Below are positions 42,740 to 54,529 of a stretch of DNA of 64,000 nucleotides, in pieces; positions within the stretch are counted from its first letter, which is position 1; every line of letters begins with the position of its first letter. The notes under the pieces are model-generated. The model saw only the letters and a list, made by a program, of their open reading frames with translations, searched no databases and was not told where the DNA came from. The DNA lies in the NCBI GenBank assembly GCA_963575745.1, contig CAUYUJ010004024.1, forward strand, positions 1 through 64,000, written 5' to 3'. The position numbers and the translations under genes were made by a program. This DNA is from Prorocentrum cordatum (Eukaryota > Sar > Dinophyceae > Prorocentrales > Prorocentraceae).

Positions 42740-44440
42740 TTCCTTGTGTTTTTACGGTGTTTCGGCGGCCCGGGGCCAACAGGGCCCCAAGAGACTGCAG
42801 GGAGGCCCCAGGAGGCCGCAGCGATGGCTCCAGACGCCTTTCAAGACGACTCCCATGACGCCGAGAAGGCTCCCGAAGGGCCCGAAGACGCCCCACGAGG
42901 CACACCGAGAGAGCCCAAGAAGCAAAAATCGCCGATTTCCTATGGGAAAACTCATACTTTTGACGTGCTTGCCTTTTGGGCGTCCACTGCGTCCAAGACG
43001 GCCCAAGAGGCACCCAAGCCGGTCGAGGATGCCCCCAAGAGGGCCCCAAGACGGCCCACGAGGGCGCCAAGACGGCCCACGAGGCGCCCAAACCGCACAA
43101 GAATGCCTCAAGGCGGCGCCCAAGACTGGGACGAGGAACCGGAAATTCGAGCCTTTTGGCCCAAGAGACCCTCGGAGACCCCAAGACGCTCCAAGAAGGG
43201 GCCCAGAAGCCCCAAGAGGCCCCCATGAGACCCGAAAAAACAGCAAAGAGGCCCCAAAGACGCGCCAAGAGGCACCCCGAGAGTGGCCCAATAAGCAAAA
43301 ATCCTCGATTTCCGATGGGAAAACTGATATTTTTGGCGTGTTTGCCTTTTGGGCGTCCACTGCATCCAAGACGGCCCAAGAGGCACCCAAGCCGGTCGAG
43401 GATGCCCCCAAGAGGGCCCCAAGACGGCCCACGAGGGCGCCAAGACGGCCCACGAGGCGCCCAAACCGCCCAAGAACGCCCCAAGGCGGCGCCCAAGACG
43501 GAGACGAGGAACCGGAAATTCTGGCCTTCTCGCCCAAGAGACCCTAGGAGACCCCAAGACGCTCCAAGAAGGGGCCCAGAAGCCCCAAGAGGCCCCCATG
43601 AGATTCGAAAAAACAGCAAAAGAGACCCCAAAGACACCCCAAAGAAGCACCCCGAGAGTGGCCCAATAAGCAAAAATCGTTGATTTCCGATGGGAAAACT
43701 GATATTTTTGGCGTGTTTGCCTTTTGGGTGTCCATTGCATCCAAGACGGCCCAAGAGGCACCCAAGGCGGTCGAGGATGCCCCCAAGAGGGCCCCAAGAC
43801 GGCCCACGAGGGGGCCAAGACGGCCCACGAGACGCCTAAACCACCCAAGAACGCCCCCCAGGAGCCGAAGAGGCCGTTCCCAAGCAGCCCAAGTTAGCCT
43901 CTGGACGGCTCTCGAGGCTCCCAGGTGGCCTCCAAGAGACCCCAAGAGAGGTCCGAGAGGCGTCCCGGGACGGCCCGAAGAGGCCCAAATCGTCGATTTC
44001 CATTTGTTTTTGCATTGTTTTTGGCTTCTCGCGTTTTCGAGCTTCCAATGGTCCAAGAGCGCCGAAGAGGCTCCCAAGACCGCACCAAGACCACCCATGA
44101 GACCCTCAGGACGGCCCCGAGTCGAGCCAAGAAGGCTCCAAGACTGCCGAAGAGGCGCCCAGGACAGCCCCAGACTACCCCAGAACAGGCCCAAAATGGG
44201 CCCAAGAGCGGGAGCAGGAGGCTTCCAGCGACCTCCGAGAAGCTTCTGGGACCCCCCAGAGGCTCCCAACACACCCCCGATCCCTGAGAGGCCCCAAAAA
44301 GACCCCGACGAGGCCCCAAACAGCCCAAGAGAGCTGCGAGAGCCGTCCCGAGAGAGCCCAAAGAGGGTAAAATCGTTGATTTCCCATGTCTTTTTCATTT
44401 TGTTTCGCCTTCTGATGTTTTCCCGCTTCCAACCCTCGAA
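42740..44440 (-). mobile_element. Reverse family array with about 375-bp tandem unit
   Basis: CCAAGACGGCCCAAGAGGCA arrays. Three higher-order copies of about 373-375 bp start at GATTTCCGATGGGAAAACTG (about 42934, 43307, 43682), each with CGTGTTTGCCTTTTGGGCGT. A distinct core is at about 43990-44055 and another at about 44370-44430. Two or more nested or tandem family members are likely. Long open frames here are repeat artefacts. Confidence 0.7.
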
Positions 44441-44454
44441 GATGGATTATTTTT

Positions 44455-45530
44455 TGGGGGAATTACCTTGGCGACGTACCCAACCCTTGCGCAATGCGGG
44501 GCGCAAATACATCAGGATTGCTGCAACGGGTGTGATGACGTAACATGGACGCATGTGATTTTGCGGGCAGCAATCGGAAGGCTCGCAGGCCCCCGATCAA
44601 GATATAAGGGCGTCGTAGTGGTTACTAACGCAGCCCCCACCCCCAGGGACGGCGAGGTCTCGCTCAGGTCCCCGCGGTGCCTCAGTCCGCAGGACCCACC
44701 AGCAGCCCTCGAAAGAGGCGACAGTGTCGCAGATCGCAGCCCCCCAGGGACGGCGAGGTCTCGCTGAGGTCCCCGCGGTGCTTCGGTCCGCAGGACCCAC
44801 CAGCAGCCCTCGAAAGTGGTGACAGTGTCGCAGATCGCAGCCCCCCAGGGACGGCGAGGTCTCGCTCAGGTCCCCGCGGTGCTTCAGTCCGCAGGCCCCC
44901 CAGCAGCCCTCGAAAGTGGCGACAGTGTCACATATCGCAGCCCCCCCCAGGGACGGCGAGGTCTCGCTCAGGTCGCCGCGGTGCCTCAGTCCGCAGGACC
45001 CACCAGCAGCCCTCGAAAGTGGCGACCGTGTCGCAGATCGCAGCCCCCCAGGGACGGCGAGGTCTCGCTCAGATCTGCGCGGTGCCTCACTCCGCAGGAC
45101 CCACCAGCAGCCCTCGAAAGTGGCGACAGTGTCGCAGATCGCAGCCCCCCAGGGACGGCGAGGTCTCGCTCAGGTCCCCGCGGTGCCTCAGTCCGCCGGA
45201 CCGACCAGCAGCCATCGAAAGTGGCGACAGTGTCGCAGATCGCAGCCCCCCAGGGACGGCGAGGTCTCGCTCAGATCTGCGGTGCTTCAGTCCGCAGGAC
45301 CCACCAGCAGCCCTCGAAAGTGGCGACAGCATCGCAGATCGCAGCACCCCATGCAAGATGCACAGAAGAGGTACCGCATGCAAGATGCACACACGCACAC
45401 ACGCGGCACCCACAAGGCGAGAGGAGACACGAGGCAGGCGGGAGGAGGGAGAAGGAGGAGGAGGAGGAGGAGGAGGAGGAAGGAGGCGACCACAGTGTTC
45501 TATTGAAAACGAATACCCAACCCAAGGAGG
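44455..45530 (+). repeat. 101-bp satellite composite, block 1
   Basis: A leader (44455-44635: TACCTTGGCGACGTACCCAA, GATGACGTAACATGG, GGCTCGCAGGCCCCC) is followed by about seven 101 bp units (GGGACGGCGAGGTCTCGCTC, CTCAGTCCGCAGGACCCACC, CAGCAGCCCTCGAAAGTGGC, GACAGTGTCGCAGATCGCAG) to 45345. A GGA-rich tail and TCTATTGAAAACGAATACCC then AACC follow. The whole unit is repeated as block 2. Confidence 0.88.
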
Positions 45531-47455
45531 GTTGGGAGATTACCCTGGCGACGTACCCAACCCCTGTGCAATACGGGGCATGAGTAGCTTGGGAGACGTT
45601 ATACGGAGGTGATGACGTGACGTGGGCGCATATACTTATGCGAGCGGCATTCGTGAGGCTCGCAGCCCACCAAGGATTGCGATGTCTCGCTCAGATCTGC
45701 CTGGTGCCTTGCTCCGCCACCAGCCTTCGAAAGTTGCGACGGTTTCGCAGATCGCAGCATCCCAAGGACGGCGAGGCTCCGCTCAGATCTGCGCGGTGCC
45801 TCACTCCGCAGGACCCACCAGCAGCCTTCGAAAGTGGCGACAGTTTCGCAGATCGCAGCCCCCCAGGGACGGCGAGGTCTCGCTCAGACCTGCGCGGTGC
45901 CTCACTCCGCAGGACCCACCAGCAGCACTCGAAAGTGGCGACAATTTCGCAGATGGCAGCCCCCCAGGGACGGCGAGGTCTCGCTCAGATTTGCGCGGTG
46001 CCTCACTCCGCAGGACCCGCCAGCAGTTTTCCAAAGTGACGACAGTTCCGCAGATCGCTATGCTGGCCCACAAGGCACCCCTCGGAAGTGGCGACAGTGT
46101 CGCAGATCGCAGCCCCCCAGGGACGGCGAGGTCTCGCTCAGGTCCCCGCGGTGCCTCAGTCCGCAGGACCCACCAGCAGCCCTCGAAAGTGGCGACAGTT
46201 TCGCAGATGGCAGACCCCCAGGGACGGCGAGGTCTCGCTCAGATCTGCGCGGTGCCTCACTCCGCAGGACACCCAAGCAGCCCTCGACAGAGGCGACAGT
46301 TTCGCAGATCGCAGCGCCCCAGGGACGGCGAGGTCTCGCTCAGATCTGCGCGGTGCCTCACTCCGCAGGACCCACCATCAGCCCTCGAAAGTGGCGACAG
46401 TTTCGCAGATCGCAGCCCCCCATGGACGGCGAGGTCTCGCTCAGATCTGCGCGGTGCTTCACTCCGCAGGACCCACCAGCAGCACTCGAAAGAGGCGACA
46501 GTTTCGCAGATCGCAGCACCCCAGGGACGGCGAGGTCTCGCTCAGATCTGCGCGGTGCTTCACTCCGCAGGACCCACCATCAGCCCTCGAAAGTGGCGAC
46601 AGTTTCGCAGATCGCAGCCCCCCAGGGACGGCGAGGTCTCGCTCAGATCTGCGCGGTGCCTCACTCCGCAGGACCCACCAGCAGCCCTCGAAAGTGGCGA
46701 CAGTTTCGCAGATGGCAGCCCCCCAGGGACGGCGAGGTCTCGCTCAGATCTGCGCAGTGCCCCACTCTGCAGGACCCACCAGCAGCCCTCGAAAGTGGCG
46801 ACAATTTCGCAGATGGCAGCCCCCCAGGGACGGCGAGGTCTCGCTCAGATGTGCGCGGTGCCTCACTCCGCAGGACCCACCAGCAGCCCTCGAAAGTGGC
46901 GACAGTTTCGCAGATCACAACCCCCCAGGGACGGCGAGGTCTCGCTCAGATCTGCGCGGTGCCTCATTCCGCAGGACCCACCAGCAGCCCTCGAAAGTGG
47001 CAACAATTTCGCAGATCGCAGCCCCCCAGGGATGGCGAGGTCTCGCTCAGATCTGCGCGGTGCTTCACTCCGCAGGACCCACCAGCAGCCCTCGAAAGTG
47101 GCGACAGTTTCACAGATCGCAGCCCCCCAGGGACGGCGAGATCTCGCTCAGATCTGCGCGGTGCCTCTCCGCAGGACCCACCAGCAGCCTTCGAAAGAGG
47201 CGACCGTTTCGCAGATCGCAGCCCCCCAGGGACGGCGAGGTCTCGCTCAGATCTGCGCGGTGCCTCACTCCGCAGGACCTACCAGCAGCCCTCGAAAGTG
47301 GCGACAGTGTCGCAGATCGCAGCCCCCATCGTCGGCGAAGAGAGGGCAGGAGGAGGCGGGAGGCGGGAGGCGGGAGGAGGAGGAGAAGGAGGAGGAGGAG
47401 GCACGCGACCGCAGTGCTCTATTCAAAACGAATACCCAACCAAGGAGGGTTGGGA
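45531..47455 (+). repeat. 101-bp satellite composite, block 2
   Basis: The leader recurs (45535-45665: TTACCCTGGCGACGTACCCA, GATGACGTGACGTGGGCGCA), then about sixteen 101 bp units to 47325, then the same GGA-rich tail and CTCTATTCAAAACGAATACC plus CAACCAAGGAGGGTTGGGA. Most units here read CAGATCTGCGCGGTGCCTCA where block 1 reads CAGGTCCCCGCGGTGCCTCA. All three + frames are open for hundreds of codons because the unit lacks stops. Confidence 0.88.
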
Positions 47456-47559
47456 AGAAGGAATTCCCAGAATTCCCGTTTTTTTTTCAAAGTGGGACTC
47501 CGACTCGGAGATCCCCCACATCCCCTGACACCTGGCCAGTGCCGCGTCTCCCGGCTTCC

Positions 47560-47790
47560 GGGGGGCCCCCCAAGACGCCCAAGGACAGCCCAAGACGGCC
47601 CCAAGGAGCCCCCAGAACGCAAAGAACGGTCCAACACGCTCCCGCGCAGCCTGAGACACCCTTCCGACGGCTCTCCAGGCCTCCAGGAGGCCTCCAGAAC
47701 CCCCAGGGGGTCCGGAAGCAACACCCCTGAGGGGCCCGGCTAACAAAACCCGCGAGGCACAAACAAAAAACAGCGCCGAACAGCGCCGAG
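47560..47790 (-). mobile_element. Reverse family array fragment
   Basis: CCAAGACGCCCAAGGACAGC units. The preceding 47505-47570 resembles 31690-31780. Confidence 0.5.
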
Positions 47791-48088
47791 GAACTGGAAA
47801 AAAATTGCATCCCATAATTCCTTTTTTCTTGTTTTTCAAGTTTGGCCCCCGGTTTACTCTTGCACAACAGACCACAATTCAGACCCCCTCACCTCCCCCC
47901 AAAAACCCAGGAAGCCTTTGAGGGCCTCAAATCGTTGAATACTGAAAGGAAATTAATTAATGATTTCTGCGTTTCCGTACTTCCCCTTCTCTACGATTCC
48001 GAGGCTTGCGCAGGGCCTCCAAGGAAGTCCCTGGACGTAGGAAGCGACCAAAATGACATTACAAGAGTTGGCCGATCAAGCCTAGCTA
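47791..48088 (+). mobile_element. About 290-bp dispersed repeat, copy 2
   Basis: Second copy of 32621-32907. The order is the same: a reverse family array before it and CCTAGCTA at its right end, where copy 1 continues into the GC hairpin. Confidence 0.8.
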
Positions 48089-48094
48089 CGACTG

Positions 48095-49020
48095 GGGGCT
48101 CGGGACCGCGACCTCGAGCGCGCATGGGGGTACCGGGGCCTCTGGGGCGCCCCTGGGACGGCTCCCGAGGGCGCCGGAGGCCGCCAAACAGATCAAGAGG
48201 GCGCACGAGCTTCGAAATTTAGCTTGAAGATGCCGACGACGGCTCCAAGAGGGCTCCCAGGAGCCCCCGAGACAGCCCAATAAGGCCCCAAGAGCCCTCC
48301 CAAGAGGGCCCCAAGATGCAAAAATGGCCCCGTCCCCGCCGGAAAACATATATTTTTCAGGGATTCGCCTCTTGCCCTTCCAGGGGAACAAACACGGCCC
48401 GAGAGGCCGCCAGGATCGCCCGAAGACAGCCCAAGAGGGTTCCAAGACAGCCCAGAAGGGCCCCTGGCTAGCCCAAGAGGTCCCCAAGGCCCCAAGCAGG
48501 GGCCCAGAGAGGATGCCCTACGAACATTTCAAGCCCTCCGCCCCCAGAGGTCCCAAGGAGGCCCCAAAAGGCCCCCAAAACGCCCCAGACGGCCCTGGCC
48601 TCCCAGAGTTTCCGGAGCCTTCTCCAGCGGAGATCCACGCGGGGGGGAGGGAGAAGGAAGAGGAGGAAGGGAGGAGGAGCAGGGGGAAGGAGGGAAGATG
48701 CAGAACAGATCAGGACGAGGAGGAAGAAGAGGGAAGGCTGAGCAGGAAAAGTGCGCAGAAGGACGAGGGGAGGAAGGGCGAGGAAACGAGCATAGGCGAA
48801 GAGAAGTGTACACTGAATAACGAGGATGTGAGAAGAAGCAGCGGGATCCCTGATTCGGCCAAGAGGCCCCCAAGAGGGGCCCAAGAGAGCTCCAAGACGG
48901 CCCAAGAGGGCCCCAAGACCTCTCATCAGAGCCCCAAGACGGCCCAAGAGGGCTCCAAGAGAGCCCCAAAAGGCTTCCAAGACAGCGCCAAGGGGCCCAG
49001 AAAACGCCCCCAGGAGAGCC
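48095..49020 (-). mobile_element. Dispersed family member, reverse orientation
   Basis: CCAAGAGGGCCCCAAGA arrays with a core-like break at about 48320-48385 (TCCCCGCCGGAAAACATATA then TTTTTCAGGGATTCGCCTCT) and a GGA-rich stretch at 48640-48790. Confidence 0.6.
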
Positions 49021-49029
49021 CTGGAGGGG

Positions 49030-49350
49030 TCGTGGTGGTGATGGCTGCAGTTGGCTTCAGTTTGTGCGCCGATTGTGGTCCTACCGACGATTAGGATGGT
49101 CGTGGCGGCACTTGCCGTGGTGGTAGTGGTCGTGGATTCGCAGCAGTGGCAGTGGCAATGGTAGTGGTATTGGTGGCGGTACAGGCAGAGGTTGAACCAA
49201 TGGCCGTTATAGTGGTCGTGGACAGTGCAATCGTTGTGGATTGGGTGGTCATGCCCAGAATGGACATGGAATCAGAAATGGTCGTGACCGAGGTGATGGC
49301 GGAAAGGGCGGTGGTAGCCGTGGCGGCGTTGGCGGTGTTGAGCGTGGTCG
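49030..49350. repeat. GGTCGTGG/GTGGTAGTGG low-complexity DNA
   Basis: Degenerate GT/GG-rich minisatellite. No gene. Confidence 0.7.
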
Positions 49351-49359
49351 CGGGAGTGA

Positions 49360-49398
49360 CTAGAACCTAAGCGCGCGCGAAGCGCGCGCGTGGTTCGA
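49360..49398. repeat. GC hairpin copy 3
   Basis: CTAGAACCTAAGCGCGCGCG, then AAGCGCGCGCGTGGTTCGA, followed by a (TA)n microsatellite (49408-49446). The outer pairing has decayed. Confidence 0.85.
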
Positions 49399-49399
49399 A

Positions 49400-49400
<1 letters not shown>

Positions 49401-49446
<46 letters not shown>
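49401..49446. repeat. (TG)n(TA)n microsatellite
   Basis: GTGTGTGTATATATAT run. Confidence 0.9.
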
Positions 49447-49449
<3 letters not shown>

Positions 49450-49489
49450 ATTTTGGAGGTGTTGGTCTCTCATGGCCAGCTCGAGTTTC

Positions 49490-49866
49490 TACTCTTGAGC
49501 CCCATTTATGGCCTTTTGCGGGCCTCTCGGGCCGTCTCGGAGGCCTCTTGGGCCATTTTGGGATCCACTTGGGCCGACTTGGTGGTTGTTTGGGTCGTCT
49601 GGGAGCCCTCTGAGCTGTTTCGGTGCCGTCTTGGGCTGTCATGGAGTCCTTTTAGAGCATATTGGGCCGTTTCGACTATGAGAAAATTAGAAGTAGCCAG
49701 CATGTCGAAAATCTTTCAAAGACTTGAAGTCTCGGAGACCTCCTTGGCGGCCTCGTGCTGCCCTCTGGGGTCATCTTGGAGGCCACTTGGGCCATTTTGA
49801 GAGGTCGCAAATTCGGAACAGGCGAGAGCTTAAAAAACCTTGAACAACCGACTGAGAAACAATGAT
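49490..49866 (+). mobile_element. Left half of a family member split by element 2
   Basis: Arrays run to 49800, then the AT-rich core (GGAACAGGCGAGAGCTTAAA to GAAACAATGA), which breaks off at the left end of retrotransposon 2. The intact relative at 57590-57660 continues GGTTATGGCTGTTTTGGGCT, and its counterpart is found after 56776. Confidence 0.75.
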
Positions 49867-49954
49867 TGTGCGTTGCACGAGTTTGCTTTGTTTTTTTTGT
49901 ATTGTTGCGGGCCCACAGCAGCCTCATCCCGACGCTGCTGGGGCTGACATTTTC
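49867..49954 (+). repeat. Split direct repeat A1 of element 2
   Basis: TGTGCGTTGCACGAGTTTGC to CTCATCCCGACGCTGCTGGG then GCT and a TTTTC end; matches A2 with several substitutions and small gaps. Confidence 0.85.
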
Positions 49955-50531
49955 AGCGGGTATGCAACAGCAGTGCCGGCCAGCGCTTTCGGAGCCGTCA
50001 TCACCTTCTGGGTAGGTTTCGCCGCCCATGGTGTCTGCTGGCTCCTTGCGAGGAGGACTGGACCCGCGACGGCCCTGGGCACGCGCTGGAGCCGACCTCG
50101 ACGTCGAGCTCGTTCCTGCGGCCGACCACCACCTCACTGGCGCCAGAGTGCCACTGCCCGGCGCCGCTGGCGCCAGAGGAGGCCGCCCCGCAGCCGCTGC
50201 GGTTGGCCACAGGCGGGCTCGCGTCCACGGTGGAGCTGCCCGTGGTGCTGGTCGGCGCCAGTGCGGCGCTCGCGGCGGCTGCGGCCTGTGGTGCTGGCTG
50301 GGAGCTGGCTTCGCGACGGAGCTCGGTCTGGCGTGCGCTCGAGCCGATCGGTGAGGCGCGCATCCACGTGGCGTGATGGCGCTGGACGATGCCTCGCAGG
50401 GACTGCGTGTGCTGGTGCAGTATCGAGAGGACTCGGGCTGGACGCGCGAGAGTCTGCTGCTGCGGCCGAGCTCCGCCGATCTGTCGTCGTGGATGGTGCA
50501 TGCCGTTGGGAACGACCTCTACTGAGAGGAC

Positions 50532-52100
50532 TTGGCGGACTACAGCTTTGTAGTGAGGTGGATTAGCCGGCGACAGTATCCCCCGGGGGTCACGAACGTG
50601 GTCGCGTTCAACCGCGAGTTGCAGCGCGAGGAGGTGATCGGCCTGGCGAGGCGCGGCCAGGGAGAAGTGGCACTGGGGAACGGCGCGGATGCCGCGGGCT
50701 GGTGGACGCAAGACGCCATCGATTGGGCTGGGCATCGGCTGCCAGTGCCAGCGGCCACGGAATCGGAGGCCCCTCGCGTCCGACGGCGAGCGCGCGGGAA
50801 GCGCAGCGGGTCCCGGACAGAAGGCGCTGCCGGTGCAGAGCCCGCGCGCGCCATCGGCGATGGCGCGCCGCCGCCTCCGCCGCCCGGCGAGCGACCTCCA
50901 GGCTGCTGTGCGCTGGCCGCGCTGGAGGGCGGCGAGGGCTTCGGGCGCCAGGTCGAGCTCTCGGCGGCGGCGATCCTGCGCGGGCGACGCGGGCTCGACG
51001 AGGTGAACGGCGAGTGGGCGCCCATAGAGCGCGCGACGATTGGGGAGGCCGAGGGCTGGCGAGGCGGGAAGATCATCGCAGCAGGTCGCCTCGGGCCGCC
51101 CCGTGCCCGCCTGGGAGGCCGTTTCATTCCCGGCGGCGAAGGGGGAGGCGCGCGCGCGCCTCCGCCCGCGGCGATGGGCGAGGCGGAGCTCCCCGCCGCC
51201 GGCGGCGAGGCCTAGGAGGACCTGGGGACGCGCTGGATCGACGTGGATGAGAAAGGCTCGAGGTTCAAGGGGCGGCGCGAGGCGGTCCAGGAGAGCACGC
51301 GCGAGGCGCTCGCCGATGCCAACCCCTGCGGGCCGCCCGCTTGCTCGGAAGTGCGTCGCGCGATGCATCGTCGCGGAGGTGCGCCGAAGATCCGGCCCCA
51401 GGAGTGGCGCGATGAGACGGGGATCTCTCGCCGATATCGCGCCTGCCATGAGGTGCAGGCGCTGATCGAGTGTCTATATCTGGCGGGCACCTACGACCAG
51501 GTAAACGTGGGGGCGCTCGCGTCGCTGGAGGTGATTGCGAGGAGGTCCCTGCGGCGAGCAGAGGCGTGCGCTCGCGAGGCCGACCAGACCAAATGGGGCG
51601 CGGCAAAGCTTTTTGCCGGGACTTCGAGCCCCCTCGACCTGGCGCTGGAGGCCCCGCGCAGCTACGCGAGCCGCCCGAGCGAGAGGGGCGCGAGCTGGGG
51701 GCTCTTCGCGCCCGCGCCAAGGCGCCGAGCGTGGCGCCTGGCGATGGCCCGCGGGCCGCGGCCGCTGCCGCGGGCGCTGGCGGGCCGCCGGCGGCCGGGG
51801 GCCCCCTGGGCGGCGCTGGAGGCGGCGACGCTGGAGACGGAGGCCGCGGCGGCGGCCGCGGGCGCGGGCGAGGCTGGCGGGGCCGCGGGCCTCGGCCGCC
51901 GGCCACGTGGCGCGCTGGGCCGGGGGGCGGGCCCCCGACCTCTCCCCGCAGATCCGAGGGCAGCCTGGGGCCGCAGGGAACGCCCTTCCTGCCATTGGCC
52001 CCGCTGGCCAAGCTACCTGCCGAGCGGCGCGGGGGCCCTGCTGCGGGGCAGCGCCGCAGGTGGCTTCGCGACGGCAGCGCAGCCTGCGAGAGCCTGAATT
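50532..52100 (+). pseudogene. Gag-like/ORF1 region of element 2
   Basis: One phase carries ADYSFVVRWISRRQYPPGVT near 50535 and, after a stop at 51213, GISRRYRACHEVQALIECLY followed by TYDQVNVGALASLEVIARRS (about 51420-51550). The TYDQ(L/V)NVxxLAxxE stretch is a hallmark I recall from dinoflagellate retroelement polyproteins, just upstream of RT. A very GC-rich Ala/Gly/Arg region follows, and the coding phase then shifts between about 51990 and 52100. Confidence 0.55.
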
Positions 52101-52129
52101 ACTTGCATGGAGGAGCCCATCGAGCTGGA

Positions 52130-54110
52130 CGATCGCCCCCGAAACTCGTCTGTCAGTTCAACATGGAGGCCATCGCGGCGGACGTGCAGCAGCGCGTCTC
52201 CCCAGCGGCCCGCCGCTGGATCGACGTTGACAACGCCATCTCGGAGCAGGAGGCCCTCGCCAGGCTTCTCGCCGACAAGGCGGGTCACGCTCCGCTTCGC
52301 TCGAGCGGCATTGGCCCCCGTGAGCACTCAGGGTTCAGCTTGCCAGAGAGCGTCGTCGACGCCCCCAGCCCGGCCACGATGCCACCCGCGCAGGCGAGGC
52401 TCTATCTCGAGGAGCTTGCCACCAGGATGCTGCTACCACCAGGGGGGGCAGCACAAATGCGAGAAAGCGACAGGCCCCCTGGTTGTCGCGCCGATCTTTT
52501 TGCCGCTGCAGCGGCCGCAGAGCTACGGGAGGTCGCGCGTCGCGAGCTTTCGATCGGCCTGGTCACCTGCCGACCCTTGAGTGATCCCGGCTTCAATTTG
52601 ATGAGTAGAAGGATGGGGCTCGCCTTCGCCTCATCGTGGATAGCAGGCGGAGCAGCGCGCTGTTCCGCCCTCCGCCTGGCGTGGAGCCATTGTCGGGCGA
52701 GGGGCTCGGCCGCGTCGAGATGCCAGCGGCGAGCGCGCGGAGCTCCGCGCAGCGCCGGGCGCGGGCGACGTCGCCGACTGCTTCCACGGGATGAAGCTGG
52801 AGGGCGAGATCAGGCGCTACTTATGCTGGCCTCCTCTAGCGGCGTCCTTGATTGGAGATGCTGCTTGACGGCCGCCCCGCGGCGCGGGGCGAGCTTGCGT
52901 GGCCCGTGAGCCAGAGTCTCCCCGCGGGCTTCTCGCGGTCGTTGTTCTTCGCCCAGGCGGCCAATCAAGCCCGCCTGGACCTGCGGCCGTCGCTGAGCCG
53001 CAGCTCGCGGCTAAGCGACCGCGGGCCCCCCCCCCTGGCGATGGGCAATCCCGACGCGGGGGCCACCCTCGGCCACTGCATGTACGCGGGCAATGCAGGC
53101 ATCGTCGGCCCACGCGTTCCGCGGGTTCAGGCGGCGCTGCTGGATGCACAGAAGGACGTCGAGGGCGACCGCTTGAAGTTCCACGAGGTTGAGCTGCTGC
53201 CCGAGGGGGGGCGCGCGCTCGGCCGTTTCGTGGACGGGAGACGGTCTGCCACCAGACCCACCAAGGGCTTCAGATGTCTCTTGAAGCGCCGCAAGGTTGC
53301 AGGCTGGCAGCTAAAGATGGCGTCGGGCCATGTGACTTTCATGGCCCTGGTTCGGCGCGAGGTGTTGCCAATTTTCCATGCTGCGTACGCCTTCGTGTCG
53401 CAAAGCTGCCGCGCCTGCTCGGTGCTGTGGCCTGCGGCGAGTGATGTTAGAGTCGAGCTGGACCAGGCCCTGGACCCCGGCCGCCCACTCATCCGACACG
53501 AGCCCGCGCGGCTACGGCATCGCAGAGGCCTGCTCTGACTCGGAGACGGTGGCTGGGGTCGGCCGCATCTCTGAGCTGTCGCGGCGGCGCCACGGCGCCG
53601 GGCTGGCGCGGCAGCATGCCTTCGAGCGCGCTGGCTTCCTCATGTACAGCAAGACGGGCCAGGTGGTCCAAGGCGCTGACGGGGCGCCGCGCCAGCTGAC
53701 GCCGAGCTTCGGCGCGTGCTGGATAGCGAGCGTTCGGAGGCAGACCCCAGCTTCCCCGAGGTGCCCCCATTGGTCCACGGTGATGGCGGACCCATGGTTT
53801 TTTGAAGATGATATCCTTAGACTCGAGGCACGGGCTCTCGCGAAGGCTGCGCCCCTTGCTGCGCGCTGTCAGCTAGCGAAAGAAAACCGCACCCTCTTGC
53901 TAGGAGACAATATTTCAGTTGTGCTCTGCCTTTGCCGCTTCAGGTCCAGGGATCTTCGGCTTCTTCTAATTCAGGTCTGTCGCATCGCATCCTTGCGTCT
54001 AGCCAGAGATATAAAACTCTACGTTCGATGGATTCACAGTGAGTTCGATTCTGGCGGCGAGGGCAGTCGGAGATTCGACCCTGAGCACGACGGCAGCAGG
54101 ACCCTCGTCA
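52130..54110 (+). pseudogene. Reverse transcriptase plus RNase H of element 2
   Basis: The N-terminal part (NMEAIAADVQQRVSPAARRW, about 52160) lies in one phase. KDGARLRLIVDSRRSSALFR (from 52609) is in a second and GDVADCFHGMKLEGEIRRYL, motif A (52764), in a third. LPAGFSRSLFFAQ (motif B, about 52920) and HCMYAGNAG (motif C, 53074-53100) follow; motif C should read YVDN-like, so the first Asp is Gly. The thumb-like RPTKGFRCLLKRRKVAGWQL is intact. RNase H in another phase has RGYGIAEACSDSE (about 53510), LEARALAKAAPLAARCQLAK (about 53822), LLLGDNISVVLCLCR and VRWIHSEFDS. At least three frameshifts inactivate it. Confidence 0.75.
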
Positions 54111-54529
54111 CCCATCTTGGCTCGAAAACGCTGTCGCCCCAGGTCGATGCAAGCCTTGTCGGCGCCCCCCCCGGCGCCCGCCAGCGCAGCGCGGGGGCGA
54201 GCGGCAGCGGGCGCTGAGCAGGTCTGCGGCGCCCCTGTCCCCAGAGCCGAGCGATCCGAGCAGGGGGCGCGCGCGGGGGCGCTGAGTGCTGGAGCGGAGC
54301 GGCGAGAGTCGGTGGAAGCGCTGCCAGCTCGGAGGGCGCGGGCTCTGGATCGCAGCCGCGGGCTTGCAGCCAGTTGGCGATGCCGAAGTCAGCGCTGGCA
54401 TCGCATCCGGGAACGGTGGAGAATTTCTCGGAGGCGGATGGCCGCTAAGCTCCAGCCGCCGCCGCGGCCGCCACGGGCCGAGAGGCCCACGCGGGCGGGG
54501 CGGAGAGCTAGAGCGAGGACAGAAGCGAC

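Noticed and set aside
44636-47325. CRISPR-like array
   Set aside because: The 101 bp units are contiguous with no unique spacers, the genome is eukaryotic and no cas genes are present.
45622-47743. Very long open frames (over 500 codons in all three + frames)
   Set aside because: They follow the 101 bp satellite unit, which lacks stops in every + frame; the translations are the same repeat in rotating phase.
49862-51465. Minus-strand 482-codon frame over the element 2 gag-like region
   Set aside because: It is the shadow of the GC-rich + strand coding sequence; the + strand carries recognisable family motifs.
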